Of a stretch of DNA of 64,000 nt, positions 27,250 to 36,469 are shown piece after piece. Where the stretch lies: positions 1-64,000 of the forward strand of contig JAEUWC010000013.1 of assembly GCA_016786465.1 (NCBI GenBank). The letters run 5' to 3'. The notes under the pieces are model-generated. The model was not told the origin of the DNA, made no database searches, and saw nothing but the letters and a program-made list of their open reading frames with translations. Position 1 is the stretch's first letter; the number at the start of each line of letters is the position of its first letter. Origin of the DNA: Bdellovibrionales bacterium (lineage in GTDB: Bacteria; Bdellovibrionota; UBA1018). A program made the position numbers and the translations under genes.

Positions 27250-28199
27250 CGACCATCGCTGAATCGTTAGAAGCAGCCTGGAAAAAACGTAAGACGGCAA
27301 TCGATCGCCAAAGCCCGGTTCGTGTTTTTCACGGGGATGGCGAAGGGCGTGGCGCACTGGCATCCATCGCCATTGAAAAGTTTTTGGATTTTTACTGGGT
27401 CTTTGAATGGCAGGGGTCTTCAAAGAAGCTTTCGAAAGCGCAGCTGGATGAAGTTTCTGAATTTTTGAAATCCAAAGAAGCCAAAGGCGCTGTTCACCTT
27501 TTTCGCCCTGAAAAAGGCACCCCTGATTTTCCTTCCCCCCTTTTTGGCAAGCCACCTGAATCCGTCACCGTTTTCGAAGGCACTAGAAAATCGTTGATTC
27601 GCTTTGAGAATACCCGGCACCCCGGACTTTTTTTGGATCACGAACCGATTCGAAACTGGCTTCAGGAAAATTCGAAGGGCAAAAGAATCCTAAACACGTT
27701 TTGCTACACCGGAAGTATTTCCGTGGCGGCAGGCCTGGGTGGTGCTTCGGCGGTTGTGAATCTGGATCTTTCTAAGCCCACCTTGAAATGGTCGGAAGAA
27801 AACTGGGTCTTGAATGGACTGGCGCGCGAAAAATTAAAGATCGTCGCAGATGATTACTTTGCGGCGTTGCCCAGGTTTGCCAAACGAAAGGAACTTTTTG
27901 ATGTCATCGTTTTGGATCCCCCCAGCTTTTCACGTGGCCTAAAAGGAAACTTTTCGACGTCCAAGGATCTGGGAAAACTGCATCGGCTTGCTTTGGACGT
28001 GCTTGCCCCAGGTGGCGTTCTGATCAGTTCCATCAATTCTGAAAATGTATCAGTTCAAGAATTCGACGCACAAGTCGACCCGGTCATCGCGGCTACAAAG
28101 CGAAATCTGAAAAAGCTTTTCCCTATCGCCCAGCCCGGTTCTTTTCCGGGCGTGAAGTACTTAAAGGGCTGGGTTTACGCTGAATCCACAGTGCCTTGA
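27246..28199 (+). CDS. Class I SAM-dependent (rRNA) methyltransferase, RlmI/RlmK-like
   Basis: 317 residues from the ATG at 27246, chosen for the ATGA overlap with the upstream stop. The C-terminal Rossmann domain shows the SAM-binding motif LNTFCYTGSISVAAGLGGA (about 144-162), a NxDLSKPTLKW segment and the catalytic DPPSFSRG (about 223-230), as in RlmI/RlmK 23S rRNA methyltransferases. The PUA domain of RlmI is not evident. The last 25 bases overlap the convergent pseudouridine synthase gene. RNA is the likely substrate by family and neighbour. Confidence 0.85.
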   Translation: MTTIAESLEAAWKKRKTAIDRQSPVRVFHGDGEGRGALASIAIEKFLDFYWVFEWQGSSKKLSKAQLDEVSEFLKSKEAKGAVHLFRPEKGTPDFPSPLFGKPPESVTVFEGTRKSLIRFENTRHPGLFLDHEPIRNWLQENSKGKRILNTFCYTGSISVAAGLGGASAVVNLDLSKPTLKWSEENWVLNGLAREKLKIVADDYFAALPRFAKRKELFDVIVLDPPSFSRGLKGNFSTSKDLGKLHRLALDVLAPGGVLISSINSENVSVQEFDAQVDPVIAATKRNLKKLFPIAQPGSFPGVKYLKGWVYAESTVP

Positions 28200-28894
28200 A
28201 TTTGAAGATCTGCGGGAAGTGGGGATAGAAATTCCAGATTTTCGTCCGACATCGGGTGGGGAAAACGGATCCGGTGTGAATGAAGCGCAGTTCTAGAAAA
28301 AGTCGGGCCGTTTTTTGCGGCGTATTTCGTGTCACCCAATAATGGAAATCCCGCCGCATGCGATTGAACCCGAATCTGGTGGGACCTTCCTGTATCTAAA
28401 ACGAATTCACAAAGGGTCAGGCAAGGCGTCGCAATCGAATCTGGCTTCAGATATGAAACGGGCTTCACTGAAAGCTTTGCCATTTTTGCTTTGCTAGGGC
28501 CGATGCTTTGAACGACGCGGACGGTGTTGGTTTTTTCGTCTTTCAAAAGCAGATTTTCCCAAGTCGCTGGCGCCGGCACGCGACCGACCAACCAGGCTAG
28601 GTAGGTCCTGACCAAGGTCCCTTCTTTTAGGCTTTCGGTCAGTCGGTTTGCCGCTTTGGATCGCTTGGCAACCACGATCAATCCCGACGTGTTTCGATCC
28701 AGGCGGTGAACCAATCCCACGTAATTTCGACCAAAGTGTTGTCGGCAGTAATCCACCAGACTTGCTTCACCCGAAATATCGCCCTGAGAAAGCAAACCAA
28801 AGGGCTTATCAAAGACGGCTAGGTGGGTGTCTTCAAAGATGACCCGAGGTGTTTGGGCAGGGGTAAAAGTAAAACGGGGATCTGGCAGTGCCAC
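28175..28894 (-). CDS. Second RluA-family pseudouridine synthase
   Basis: 239 residues, clearly distinct from the enzyme at 26530. Motif VHRLDRNTSGLIVVAK (about 62-77) carries the catalytic Asp. RTYLAWLVGRVP, DTGRSHQIRVQSHAAG and LLGDTKYA complete the family pattern. No S4 domain. It is convergent with the methyltransferase gene (25-base overlap), so RNA-modification genes are concentrated here although they are not one operon. Target unknown. Confidence 0.88.
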   Translation of the reverse strand: MALPDPRFTFTPAQTPRVIFEDTHLAVFDKPFGLLSQGDISGEASLVDYCRQHFGRNYVGLVHRLDRNTSGLIVVAKRSKAANRLTESLKEGTLVRTYLAWLVGRVPAPATWENLLLKDEKTNTVRVVQSIGPSKAKMAKLSVKPVSYLKPDSIATPCLTLCEFVLDTGRSHQIRVQSHAAGFPLLGDTKYAAKNGPTFSRTALHSHRIRFPHPMSDENLEFLSPLPADLQIQGTVDSA

Positions 28895-28930
28895 ATCCCC
28901 GTCATACCACAGTCTTTTTTTTAGAATCGA

Positions 28931-29878
28931 TTACGGAATGTTTGGAACCGCAATCGAAACCGAAGTCACGGATTCTCCACCCGAAACCGACGGGCTGGAA
29001 ATCACGTTCGAAATCACGCAGCTTCCTTTGCCTGCTGATTCGACATAGTCCATGGCCCCGCGAACCAAGATCCCTTCGATTAGCCCGGTCTTTTCGTTGA
29101 AAACCGCGCTTCCGCTGTTTCCACCGTAGGTGTCCAGATCCGCATTGAAGTAACCGCGTCCGAACGAAAGAACCACTGCGCCGCCTGCGATCTTGGTTGG
29201 AAGACCAGCTGGGTGACCAATGACCAACATCGGGTCACCGATGGCGGTATTGTTTAGGCGATTCACGGCTAGCGCCGGGCGATCCGTGACCTTGCGATCC
29301 AGCCGGACCAGAGCATAGTCAGCACCGGTTGCTTGTTCGACGCGCGCAATGACCTGCTTACAGCCATAAACGCTGGTGGTTGGCACTTCACCTGGGGTCT
29401 TGCTGCCTTTGCTCCAAATCCCAAAATCAAAAACAAACTTCGTGTCTTTGCACTTAGGAACGTAAAGGTCCTGGGCCGATGAAGTGATGCAGTGCCCCGC
29501 GGTTAGAACCAAGTCGTCACCGACCAGGGATCCTGAACAGAAGGCACCCGTGTCTTGGTCATAATAGGGCTCGCTGGTGCACAAGTTATAATCCTGTGCG
29601 TAAGACGTCGTTTTGATCTTTGTCGCGCCGCTGGTCGTCGTACCCAAGACGCTCTTGGAAGAAAACAAGGCGACCGTGGATCGAGCTTTGTCCAGCCAGA
29701 TCTGTTCGGTGACCTCGTACGGGTCACGACGATTGTCGACACCGTAGATGACCGTAGGTCCTATTATTCCGACAGTTGCGCTAGGAGCGGCTGCCGCGTG
29801 AACCCAGGTCGATTGAAAAACTGGAAATGCCCCCAAAACGGTAACCCAAAAAAACCTCGAAACGAACGCGCGATCCAT
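28931..29878 (-). CDS. Secreted trypsin-like serine protease
   Basis: 315 residues. A signal peptide (about 1-29, ending VHA) sends it out of the cytoplasm. A putative triad is readable: H129 in LTAGHC, D187 in GADYALVRLD and S255 in YGGNSGSAV. Six or more Cys in the catalytic part suggest disulfides. The layout is nearer glutamyl-endopeptidase/V8-like S1 proteases than chymotrypsin itself. GGGGAGAA-like ribosome-binding sequence (GGGGAGAAGCGC) precedes the ATG. Role probably extracellular protein breakdown; specificity unknown. Confidence 0.88.
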   Translation of the reverse strand: MDRAFVSRFFWVTVLGAFPVFQSTWVHAAAAPSATVGIIGPTVIYGVDNRRDPYEVTEQIWLDKARSTVALFSSKSVLGTTTSGATKIKTTSYAQDYNLCTSEPYYDQDTGAFCSGSLVGDDLVLTAGHCITSSAQDLYVPKCKDTKFVFDFGIWSKGSKTPGEVPTTSVYGCKQVIARVEQATGADYALVRLDRKVTDRPALAVNRLNNTAIGDPMLVIGHPAGLPTKIAGGAVVLSFGRGYFNADLDTYGGNSGSAVFNEKTGLIEGILVRGAMDYVESAGKGSCVISNVISSPSVSGGESVTSVSIAVPNIP

Positions 29879-30096
29879 GCGCTTCTCCCCTGTACAAGGT
29901 TGATCTTCCCATCCAACAGGGTTTCAGAAATCCTTTCCTCGCCCCGTCTTCATTATCTGATAAGTGTCCCAGGAACCGGGAAGTGGTGTCAATGTGTCAC
30001 TGAAAGTATTTTGAAGGCTCTGACTTTTTTCGTGCGCATTGCGGGCGGCCATGTTTCCTTTTTGACATGGAAATTTTTCAAGAGCGCGCTCGAGTG

Positions 30097-30927
30097 ATGT
30101 CGAATCCCCAAAATTCGAACTGGAACGAAGTGGACGCAGAGTACCATCGAGTTTTGCTTCGAGTCCTTTCCGAAGGAACCCAGAAGGGCGATCGAACGGG
30201 AACGGGAACGCTGAGCGTCTTTGGCGAGCAAATGCGCTTTGATCTTTCCAAGGGCTTCCCGCTTTTGACCACCAAAAAGGTTCATCTGAAATCGATCATT
30301 CATGAACTTCTTTGGTTCATCCAAGGCGACACAAACACCAAGTACCTAAAAGACCATGGCGTCACCATTTGGGACGAATGGGCGGATCAGGACGGAAACC
30401 TGGGCCCGGTTTACGGCGCTCAGTGGAGATCTTGGAAGGCCGCGGATGGACGGACCATTGATCAACTTTCGCAAGTGATTGAAATGATCAAAAAGAACCC
30501 AAATTCTAGGCGTTTGATCGTGAACGCGTGGAACGTCGGCGAAATCGACAAGATGGCGCTTCCGCCTTGCCATGCGTTTTTCCAGTTCTATGTCGCTAAC
30601 GGAAAGCTTTCTTGCCAGCTGTACCAACGGTCGGCGGATCTTTTCTTGGGCGTTCCGTTTAACATCGCCAGCTATGCGCTTTTGACGATGATGATCGCGA
30701 AAGTCACGGGACTGGGATTGGGTGATTTTGTGCACACCTTGGGCGATGCGCACCTTTACAGCAATCACATGGATCAGACGAAGCTTCAGCTTTCGCGCGA
30801 TTCGCGCGCGATTCCCCAGATGAAGATCCACGGAAATCAGAAGGCGATCACCGACTTTAAATTCGAAGACTTCGAACTGGTTGGCTACGACCCTCATCCG
30901 GGAATCAAGGCTCCGGTGGCGGTTTAG
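30097..30927 (+). CDS. thyA: Thymidylate synthase
   Basis: 276 residues from the ATG at 30097; an in-frame ATG at 30067 would add ten poorly conserved residues. It converts dUMP to dTMP using methylene-THF. [13 protein letters not shown] at the N-terminus, the catalytic Cys in [12 protein letters not shown], and [21 protein letters not shown] are diagnostic. folA follows after a terminator-like hairpin, the usual partner because ThyA generates dihydrofolate. Confidence 0.96.
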   Translation: MSNPQNSNWNEVDAEYHRVLLRVLSEGTQKGDRTGTGTLSVFGEQMRFDLSKGFPLLTTKKVHLKSIIHELLWFIQGDTNTKYLKDHGVTIWDEWADQDGNLGPVYGAQWRSWKAADGRTIDQLSQVIEMIKKNPNSRRLIVNAWNVGEIDKMALPPCHAFFQFYVANGKLSCQLYQRSADLFLGVPFNIASYALLTMMIAKVTGLGLGDFVHTLGDAHLYSNHMDQTKLQLSRDSRAIPQMKIHGNQKAITDFKFEDFELVGYDPHPGIKAPVAV

Positions 30928-30944
30928 TGCTCTGAGCACTTTTT
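30926..30944 (+). terminator. Terminator-like hairpin overlapping the thyA stop
   Basis: AGTGCTCTGAGCACT followed by TTTT. The stem begins inside the TAG stop codon of thyA (30925-30927). It separates thyA from folA, possibly attenuating read-through. Confidence 0.6.
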
Positions 30945-30991
30945 GATGCCGGATGCGTTAAAAGTGACTGAAAACCGGTCGTAGGAGAAAT

Positions 30992-31525
30992 GTGAAAGAT
31001 CCTAAAATTGTTTTGATCGCAGCGATGGCAAAAAACCGCGTGATCGGTCGCGACGGAAAATTGCCGTGGCATCTGCCCGAAGATCTTCAGTGGTTTCGAT
31101 CCAGAACCCTGGGCAAGCCCGTCATCATGGGCCGCAAGACTTATGAATCGTTGGGTAACCCACTTCCCAAGCGCCTGAATGTCGTGATCACTCGGGACAG
31201 TTCTTGGCGGTCCCGCGCAGGCGTACCCGAAGGTGTTCACGTGACTTCAGACATCGCTTTGGCCGTGAAGCTAGCGCAAGATCACGCGCGTGCGCACGGC
31301 TTGAATGAAATTTTTGTGATCGGTGGCGGAGAAATTTACGGCGAAGCCCTGAAGAAGGGTTTTGCCGACCAGTTGGATCTGACCGAAGTCGATGCCGTGA
31401 TCGATGGCGACGCCAGCTTTCCCGAATTCCCCAAGAACGCCTGGCGCGAAATCAAGCGCGACCACCGGGCAGCGGATTCGGGTCGTCCCGGATTTGATTT
31501 CGTCACCTATGAAAAAAATCATTGA
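30992..31525 (+). CDS. folA: Dihydrofolate reductase
   Basis: 177 residues from a GTG at 30992 with AGGAG five bases upstream. It reduces dihydrofolate to tetrahydrofolate with NADPH. Family residues visible: IAAMAKNRVIGRDGKLPWHLPEDLQWF (substrate region, read in parts), GRKTYESLG, and VIGGGEIYGEAL for the cofactor. The acidic residue at the catalytic position is Glu/Asp in HLPEDLQ. The next gene overlaps its end by 17 bases. Confidence 0.95.
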   Translation: MKDPKIVLIAAMAKNRVIGRDGKLPWHLPEDLQWFRSRTLGKPVIMGRKTYESLGNPLPKRLNVVITRDSSWRSRAGVPEGVHVTSDIALAVKLAQDHARAHGLNEIFVIGGGEIYGEALKKGFADQLDLTEVDAVIDGDASFPEFPKNAWREIKRDHRAADSGRPGFDFVTYEKNH

Positions 31526-32375
31526 ACGCCTTGCGACCTTTGCCGATCGGGTTCCTGAATTCGCCAAGATTCAAGACTTTCGCATTCAGGCTTGGGATGG
31601 CGTTTTCACCGCAGAAGCCGTCGGCGCAGCACCCGTTTTTCAGATTCCGGGTTTAGATCCCGCGACTTCGTTTGGGATTGGAACTTCCAAGGACCTGGCT
31701 GTGATGGATTGCGCGTCCGCGCTTTTGGAAGGGGCTTTTAGCCGTTTGGTGGATACGCCGGCGCTGGATGCCGCCATCCAGGCGGTGGGTGCGGGCTTTT
31801 CGGCGCAAACGGCGTTGGATCGTGCGCGACGTTTTGCCGTGACCCAGGCTGCGGTCGATTTTTGGCTGATTCAAGGCTGGCCGATTCCAGAAGTAACTGG
31901 ATCCGAATTGACCCATCAGGCGTTGAAAGCGCTTGGGCTTTCTGAAAACGACGGACCGGCTCGGTTTTTTTCCGCAAAGTGCATCGCCGCTTGGGGCGAT
32001 GGTGGCGGAGCCCTTCACGAATTTCGTGCCGTTTTGATTCCCGGAAAAAGTGACCGTGGAGCGATCGCATCTGAAACCGGAATCCTGGAATGGACCCGAT
32101 TCGGAGCAAGCGTCTTTCTTCAGCATGAAAGCGAAATCGAATGCTGGAAAAGGATCTTGGCTGAAGCGAAGAAGACCGTTTCGACCCTGGGGCGGATCGA
32201 TCCACCGCGCGCAAGCCTGCAGCGCCCGGTTCAGCCTGCGATGACGGCGGTTCAAACCAAGGTTGAAGAACAGATTCGGCGATTAGAAAAGCAGGGCGTG
32301 TTTTATGCGCGCGCGGGAATTCGATCGCCCATGGGACAGACCGGCCAAAGCGGTCCGGTTGGGGACAAGCACTAA
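31509..32375 (+). CDS. Protein of unknown function, translationally coupled to folA
   Basis: 288 residues from the ATG at 31509, inside the end of folA. Two segments, GIGTSKDLAVMDCASALLEG (about 56-75) and GAGFSAQTALDRARRFAV (about 95-112), are similar in layout: a Gly-rich turn, then an amphipathic helix ending in acidic or basic residues. Both recall ATP-binding helices of YcaO proteins, but the spacing is far too short and the similarity is not decisive. The C-terminal third is Pro/Gln-rich and basic. The partner gene and small size do not reveal a role. Confidence 0.55.
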   Translation: MKKIIERLATFADRVPEFAKIQDFRIQAWDGVFTAEAVGAAPVFQIPGLDPATSFGIGTSKDLAVMDCASALLEGAFSRLVDTPALDAAIQAVGAGFSAQTALDRARRFAVTQAAVDFWLIQGWPIPEVTGSELTHQALKALGLSENDGPARFFSAKCIAAWGDGGGALHEFRAVLIPGKSDRGAIASETGILEWTRFGASVFLQHESEIECWKRILAEAKKTVSTLGRIDPPRASLQRPVQPAMTAVQTKVEEQIRRLEKQGVFYARAGIRSPMGQTGQSGPVGDKH

Positions 32376-32378
32376 GGG

Positions 32379-32393
32379 GTTCAGTTACTGAAC
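32379..32393. terminator. Hairpin at convergent junction with metH-like gene
   Basis: GTTCAGTTACTGAAC is a 6-bp stem with a TTA loop. On the minus strand the loop is the TAA stop codon of the MetH-like gene. No T-run on the plus side, so terminator strength is doubtful. Confidence 0.35.
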
Positions 32394-34892
32394 GGCCCGG
32401 TACCCTAAGGCTTCCAGAACACGTTCGGTTTCACCGACGATGCTTCCGACGTCTTCGCTATGACCGTCAGCGCCGATTTCTTTCGCGAATTCATCCGTGA
32501 CCGGAGCCCCGCCCACTAAGACTTTGAACCCATAACCCTGCTTGCGGTTTTCTTCGATCAAAAGCTTCATTTGAATCATCGTCGTCGTCATCAACGCCGA
32601 AAGCGCGATGATCTGGGCTTTGTGCTTTCGGGCGGCGTCGAAGATTTCTTCCATCGAAACGTTTCGCCCCAGGTCGATGACCTCAAATCCGAAATTCCGA
32701 AGCATCAAGATGCAGATGTTCTTCCCGATGTCGTGAATATCGCCTTTGACGGTTGCAAAGATCACCGTCCCACGCTTTTGGGGGGTGCCGTCTTTGGATT
32801 CGACTTTCAAATAAGGCTGAAGGACTTCAACCCCGGCTTTCATGGCTTCGGCGGCTGCGACCAGGTGGGGGATGAAGCGTTTTCTTTTTCCAAATAGGTC
32901 ACCTAGGTAACGAATCGCGGGCGTCATGACGTTTAGGAAAAGACCAAACGATTCCTTGGAGCGCGTTTGAATGAAAAGGTTCAGATCCGTGATGATCTTG
33001 TCCTTCTTGCCGTCCAAGACGTCAAAATAGATTTCGCGAGAAAGCGCGTCCAACTTCATTTCAGCCGTAGGATCGGTTTCGGCGTCGTTTGCACTGGACG
33101 TCGTCGCCGCTTGGCCGGCGGCGCCTTCTTCGATGGGCTTTGAAAAATTTTCCAAGAAGTCTTCGGTCGAACGCGCCCGATTTCGAAAAAGATCGGCAGC
33201 GGCGACTCGAACGGTGATGTCGCGTTCCAAAACGTTCATGATCGCGCTGCTTAGGCCCCGTTGCATGGCGATCATCAAATAGGTCTGGTGAACAAAACGG
33301 CGGTTCGGAAGTCCAAACGATGAATTGCTTAAGCCAAAAGTCGTCGCGCAACCCAGTTCCCGGGTGATCATTTCAATGGCCGAAAAAGTTTCGATCGAAC
33401 CCTTCTTCATCGCCGAAGCGGTCAAGGCCAAGACGTCAAAGACGATGTCATTGCGTTTGAAACCGGCCTTCAGCATCCGATCCAGGATCTTTTGCGCGTA
33501 CTTCATTCGCCCAGCCGCTGTTTCAGGAACTTCGGTTTCCGTGGTCAAAGCCAAGACCGCCGCGCCCGTCTTTTGCGCAATCGGAATGACTTCATCCATT
33601 TTTTCGTCTTCGGCGTTTAGGCTATTCAATAGCGGGCGCCCGTAATAGCAGGATGCGCCGGTCAAAAGTGCCTTTGAAAAACTGGAATCGATGCAAAGCG
33701 GTTGTTCGATCGCGTTTTGAATCGCCGTGATGGTGTTTGCCATCATCGCCGGTTCATCAATCAGGGGAACGCCGACGTTGACGTCCAGAACATGGGCGCC
33801 GGCTTCAACCTGTGCGGCTGCATCGGCCATCAAGGCCTCGATGTTTCCTGCACGGATGTTTTCAGCGACTTTCTTACGACCGGTTGGATTGATTTTTTCT
33901 CCGATCATGACAAAGGGTTCGTCTGGACCAAGCGTCACGATTTTTTGTTTGCTGGAAAGAATCACGCGGTTTCGCGGCTTGATTTCCGTGGCCGAAAAAA
34001 GTTCGCGGCCCTTGGAATCGCGAATCTGTGCCAGGATCTTGATGTATTCAGGCGTCGTGCCGCAGCACCCACCCAAAACGCGCGCGCCGGCGTTGAAAAA
34101 CGATTCGGCATATCCGCCCATCTTTTCGGCATCCAAGGGAAAAACGGTCGTGCCGTTTTGAAGCTTGGGCATCCCGGCGTTGGGTTGCGCGCACACGGGA
34201 ATCTGGCTGACCTTCTTCATCCGCGAAATCACTTGAATCATCGCATCTGGGCCGACTGAACAGTTTGCGCCGACGACGTCAACGTGAAAGCCTTCGGCAA
34301 TCGCCACGCAGGATTCTGGGCTAATACCGGTATCTGAAATTCCGTCGGTGTTAAAGGTCATTAGTGCAATGACGGGAACGTCTTGGCTGACCGCACGGAT
34401 TCCAGAAAGCGCGGCTTTGTAATCCAGCGAATCGAACATGGTTTCAACGATCAAAAGATCGGCGCCCGCGCTGATCAGCGCATCGGCTTGTTCACGAAAA
34501 ATTTCAACGGCCGTTTCAAAGGGCAAGTTTCCGGTGGGGAAGATCGTATCGCCGCAAGGACCGATGTCGCCTGCGACAAAGCCTTTGTCGCCGACCACGC
34601 TTCGGGCGATTTCAACGGCGGCGCGATTGATTTCGCGCAACTTTCCGTAAGCGCCGTATTCCTGAAGGCGAAGCCGTGATGCTCCGAAAGTATTCGTGAT
34701 CAGAATGTCGGCGCCCGCATCGAAGTATTCCTGATGGACTTGTTTGATCGCGGATGGATTTTCCAGATTCCAAAGATCCGGCGCGTACCCGGGCGGAAGG
34801 TTTCTGCGCTGAAGAAGCGCGCCCATGGATCCGTCTAAAACCATCAGACGGCTAGCCAAAGTTTTTCTGAATTTTTCGTACCGCGCGTTCAA
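32385..34892 (-). CDS. metH: Cobalamin-dependent methionine synthase lacking the activation domain
   Basis: 835 residues. Domains: homocysteine-binding barrel with its zinc motif GGCCGTTPEY (about 1-295), pterin (methyl-THF) binding barrel beginning near GEKINPTGRKK (about 325-590), and B12-binding cap and Rossmann domains with DIHDIGKNI (the DxHxxG lower-ligand motif) and LVGGAPVTDEF near the end. E. coli MetH is 1227 residues; the C-terminal AdoMet activation domain is absent here. The gene starts at a TTG (34892) overlapping the RACo-like stop in a TTGA junction. Reactivation of oxidised B12 is therefore likely supplied in trans by the neighbour. Confidence 0.92.
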   Translation of the reverse strand: MNARYEKFRKTLASRLMVLDGSMGALLQRRNLPPGYAPDLWNLENPSAIKQVHQEYFDAGADILITNTFGASRLRLQEYGAYGKLREINRAAVEIARSVVGDKGFVAGDIGPCGDTIFPTGNLPFETAVEIFREQADALISAGADLLIVETMFDSLDYKAALSGIRAVSQDVPVIALMTFNTDGISDTGISPESCVAIAEGFHVDVVGANCSVGPDAMIQVISRMKKVSQIPVCAQPNAGMPKLQNGTTVFPLDAEKMGGYAESFFNAGARVLGGCCGTTPEYIKILAQIRDSKGRELFSATEIKPRNRVILSSKQKIVTLGPDEPFVMIGEKINPTGRKKVAENIRAGNIEALMADAAAQVEAGAHVLDVNVGVPLIDEPAMMANTITAIQNAIEQPLCIDSSFSKALLTGASCYYGRPLLNSLNAEDEKMDEVIPIAQKTGAAVLALTTETEVPETAAGRMKYAQKILDRMLKAGFKRNDIVFDVLALTASAMKKGSIETFSAIEMITRELGCATTFGLSNSSFGLPNRRFVHQTYLMIAMQRGLSSAIMNVLERDITVRVAAADLFRNRARSTEDFLENFSKPIEEGAAGQAATTSSANDAETDPTAEMKLDALSREIYFDVLDGKKDKIITDLNLFIQTRSKESFGLFLNVMTPAIRYLGDLFGKRKRFIPHLVAAAEAMKAGVEVLQPYLKVESKDGTPQKRGTVIFATVKGDIHDIGKNICILMLRNFGFEVIDLGRNVSMEEIFDAARKHKAQIIALSALMTTTMIQMKLLIEENRKQGYGFKVLVGGAPVTDEFAKEIGADGHSEDVGSIVGETERVLEALGYRAVQ

Positions 34893-36469
34893 GCTGGGCT
34901 TCTTTCTTGATTGTTAGCTGCTTTATCGGCCTCGGGGCCTGCTTCTAAATGCATGTTCTTCACGAACAGGTCCTGGAAGCGATCGCTTAAAGACAGTTCA
35001 AAAGGCATTTTGACCGTATTCAGCCAGCTTTGAAAGGCTTTCCTTTTTTCGCCCGAAGCCTGGGCCCAAAGAAGCGTTCCATCCAAGCTGGAATTGCCAA
35101 GCGTGCGGGTGGTCATCCGGGGCAGCATCCCCAGCCAGCGGCTTTCGTCTAGCGGCAGGTTTTGACCAAAAGCCCCGGCTAGATACAGGGTCTTGGGCTT
35201 CACGGTCATTTTTTCAATGACCAGGTCCAGCCCCGATCGAATCGCTGACTTGGCCAGTTGAAATTCGCGGATATCGTCCTGTGAAAGGGAAAGACCCTGC
35301 GTGAAGGCTAGGCCAGCTTCGCGCAGAACTTCGCCGTCGGCCTTGATGACGCCCCCGCGAACCATTTCATAAACTGACTGCACCAGCGCAGAACCGCAGA
35401 TTCCCTTTGGGGTATCCCCGCCGATGACGGAATACGTCCAATCGCCTGATGTTCCGGCCCCTTCTGGTTTCGTTTGCAACCTTGGATTCGTGATCGCGCC
35501 GTTTTCAGCGCGCATTCCGATGCTGATGTTGGATCCTTCAAACGCCGGCCCAGCGGGTGTGGATGAAACCCAAAGCTTCGTTCCGTCCCAACCTAGGATT
35601 TCGGAATTGGTTCCCACATCCGTCAAGATCCAAGGATTCCCGGACATCGCTTCGGCTGTGCCGCCAGCCTGGGTCCAAAGAACAAAAAGGCCCGCAAAAA
35701 GATCGCCGCCGATGAAGCTGGTCAAAAGCGGCAGGGTCGTCCAAGTGACGTGATCCAGGGCGACGGTTTGTGATTCCAAAGTGATGGGTTGGTAGGGGGC
35801 GACGGCCAGTTGAGCGATTTCAAGTCTGGCCAGAAAACTAGTGACGGCAGAATTTCCGGCCAAAAATCCTTTTTTGGAATCGCCGCAAGCGTTCCAAGTC
35901 GCGCCAAAGTTTTTCTGGCCCGCTTCGTTCACTTTCGCAACCAACGCGTTCAGTTGTTCGGCCGATTTTTGAAAAAGCGGTTCCACGCCGTTGCGCTGGG
36001 CGTATTCCAAGCGGGTCATGATGTCGGCGCCTTGAACCACGCTTTTGCTTAAGGCCGCGATCCGAATCAATTCGCCGTTTTGATCACAGGCCATGACTTC
36101 AATCCCGGTGGTTCCCAGGTCACAAACCCAGTGGATTTCAGAAGCCGGGGCGCGTGTCACAGTGATTATTTCGCCAAAGACATAGGCTTGTGGAAAGAAA
36201 ACTGAAATCGCGGTTTTAGGTCGGATGCAACAGGACAGACGCCAGCCTTCGCGGATGCGTTCTTCAGAAAAACTTTTGCGATCTGCGGAAGAAACCGCAG
36301 CAACACCGGATTCGACTTTGACCCGGCACTGGCGGCAGATCCCTTTTCCCAGGCAAGACGATTTGATGGGGACGCCCGCTTGCTGAAGAAGTTCAAGAAG
36401 CGATGGCCCGGCAAACCCGCGGGTCTGAAACTTCTGATCCGTCGAGCGCGCCTGGATCGGAAAATTCAT
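34889..36469 (-). CDS. RACo-like ATP-dependent reductive activator ([2Fe-2S] + ASKHA/DUF4445)
   Basis: 526 residues. The N-terminal ferredoxin-like domain has the plant-type cluster pattern C39-x5-C45-x2-C48 and C80. From about residue 115 there is an ASKHA-type ATPase domain (CDLGTTGIEV at 115-125) continuing as DUF4445 to the end, including NSEILGWDG and AGAFGQNLP. Characterised members (RACo, RamA) reduce inactive Co(II) corrinoid proteins to Co(I) using ATP. It lies between the MetF fusion and MetH with 4-base overlaps on both sides. That strongly suggests it reactivates this MetH, whose own activation domain is missing. Confidence 0.88.
   Translation of the reverse strand: MNFPIQARSTDQKFQTRGFAGPSLLELLQQAGVPIKSSCLGKGICRQCRVKVESGVAAVSSADRKSFSEERIREGWRLSCCIRPKTAISVFFPQAYVFGEIITVTRAPASEIHWVCDLGTTGIEVMACDQNGELIRIAALSKSVVQGADIMTRLEYAQRNGVEPLFQKSAEQLNALVAKVNEAGQKNFGATWNACGDSKKGFLAGNSAVTSFLARLEIAQLAVAPYQPITLESQTVALDHVTWTTLPLLTSFIGGDLFAGLFVLWTQAGGTAEAMSGNPWILTDVGTNSEILGWDGTKLWVSSTPAGPAFEGSNISIGMRAENGAITNPRLQTKPEGAGTSGDWTYSVIGGDTPKGICGSALVQSVYEMVRGGVIKADGEVLREAGLAFTQGLSLSQDDIREFQLAKSAIRSGLDLVIEKMTVKPKTLYLAGAFGQNLPLDESRWLGMLPRMTTRTLGNSSLDGTLLWAQASGEKRKAFQSWLNTVKMPFELSLSDRFQDLFVKNMHLEAGPEADKAANNQERSPA

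Noticed and set aside
29941-30000. TTGACA (minus strand) as protease promoter
   Set aside because: The only good -10-like GATAAT lies 29 bases away, too far for a standard spacer.
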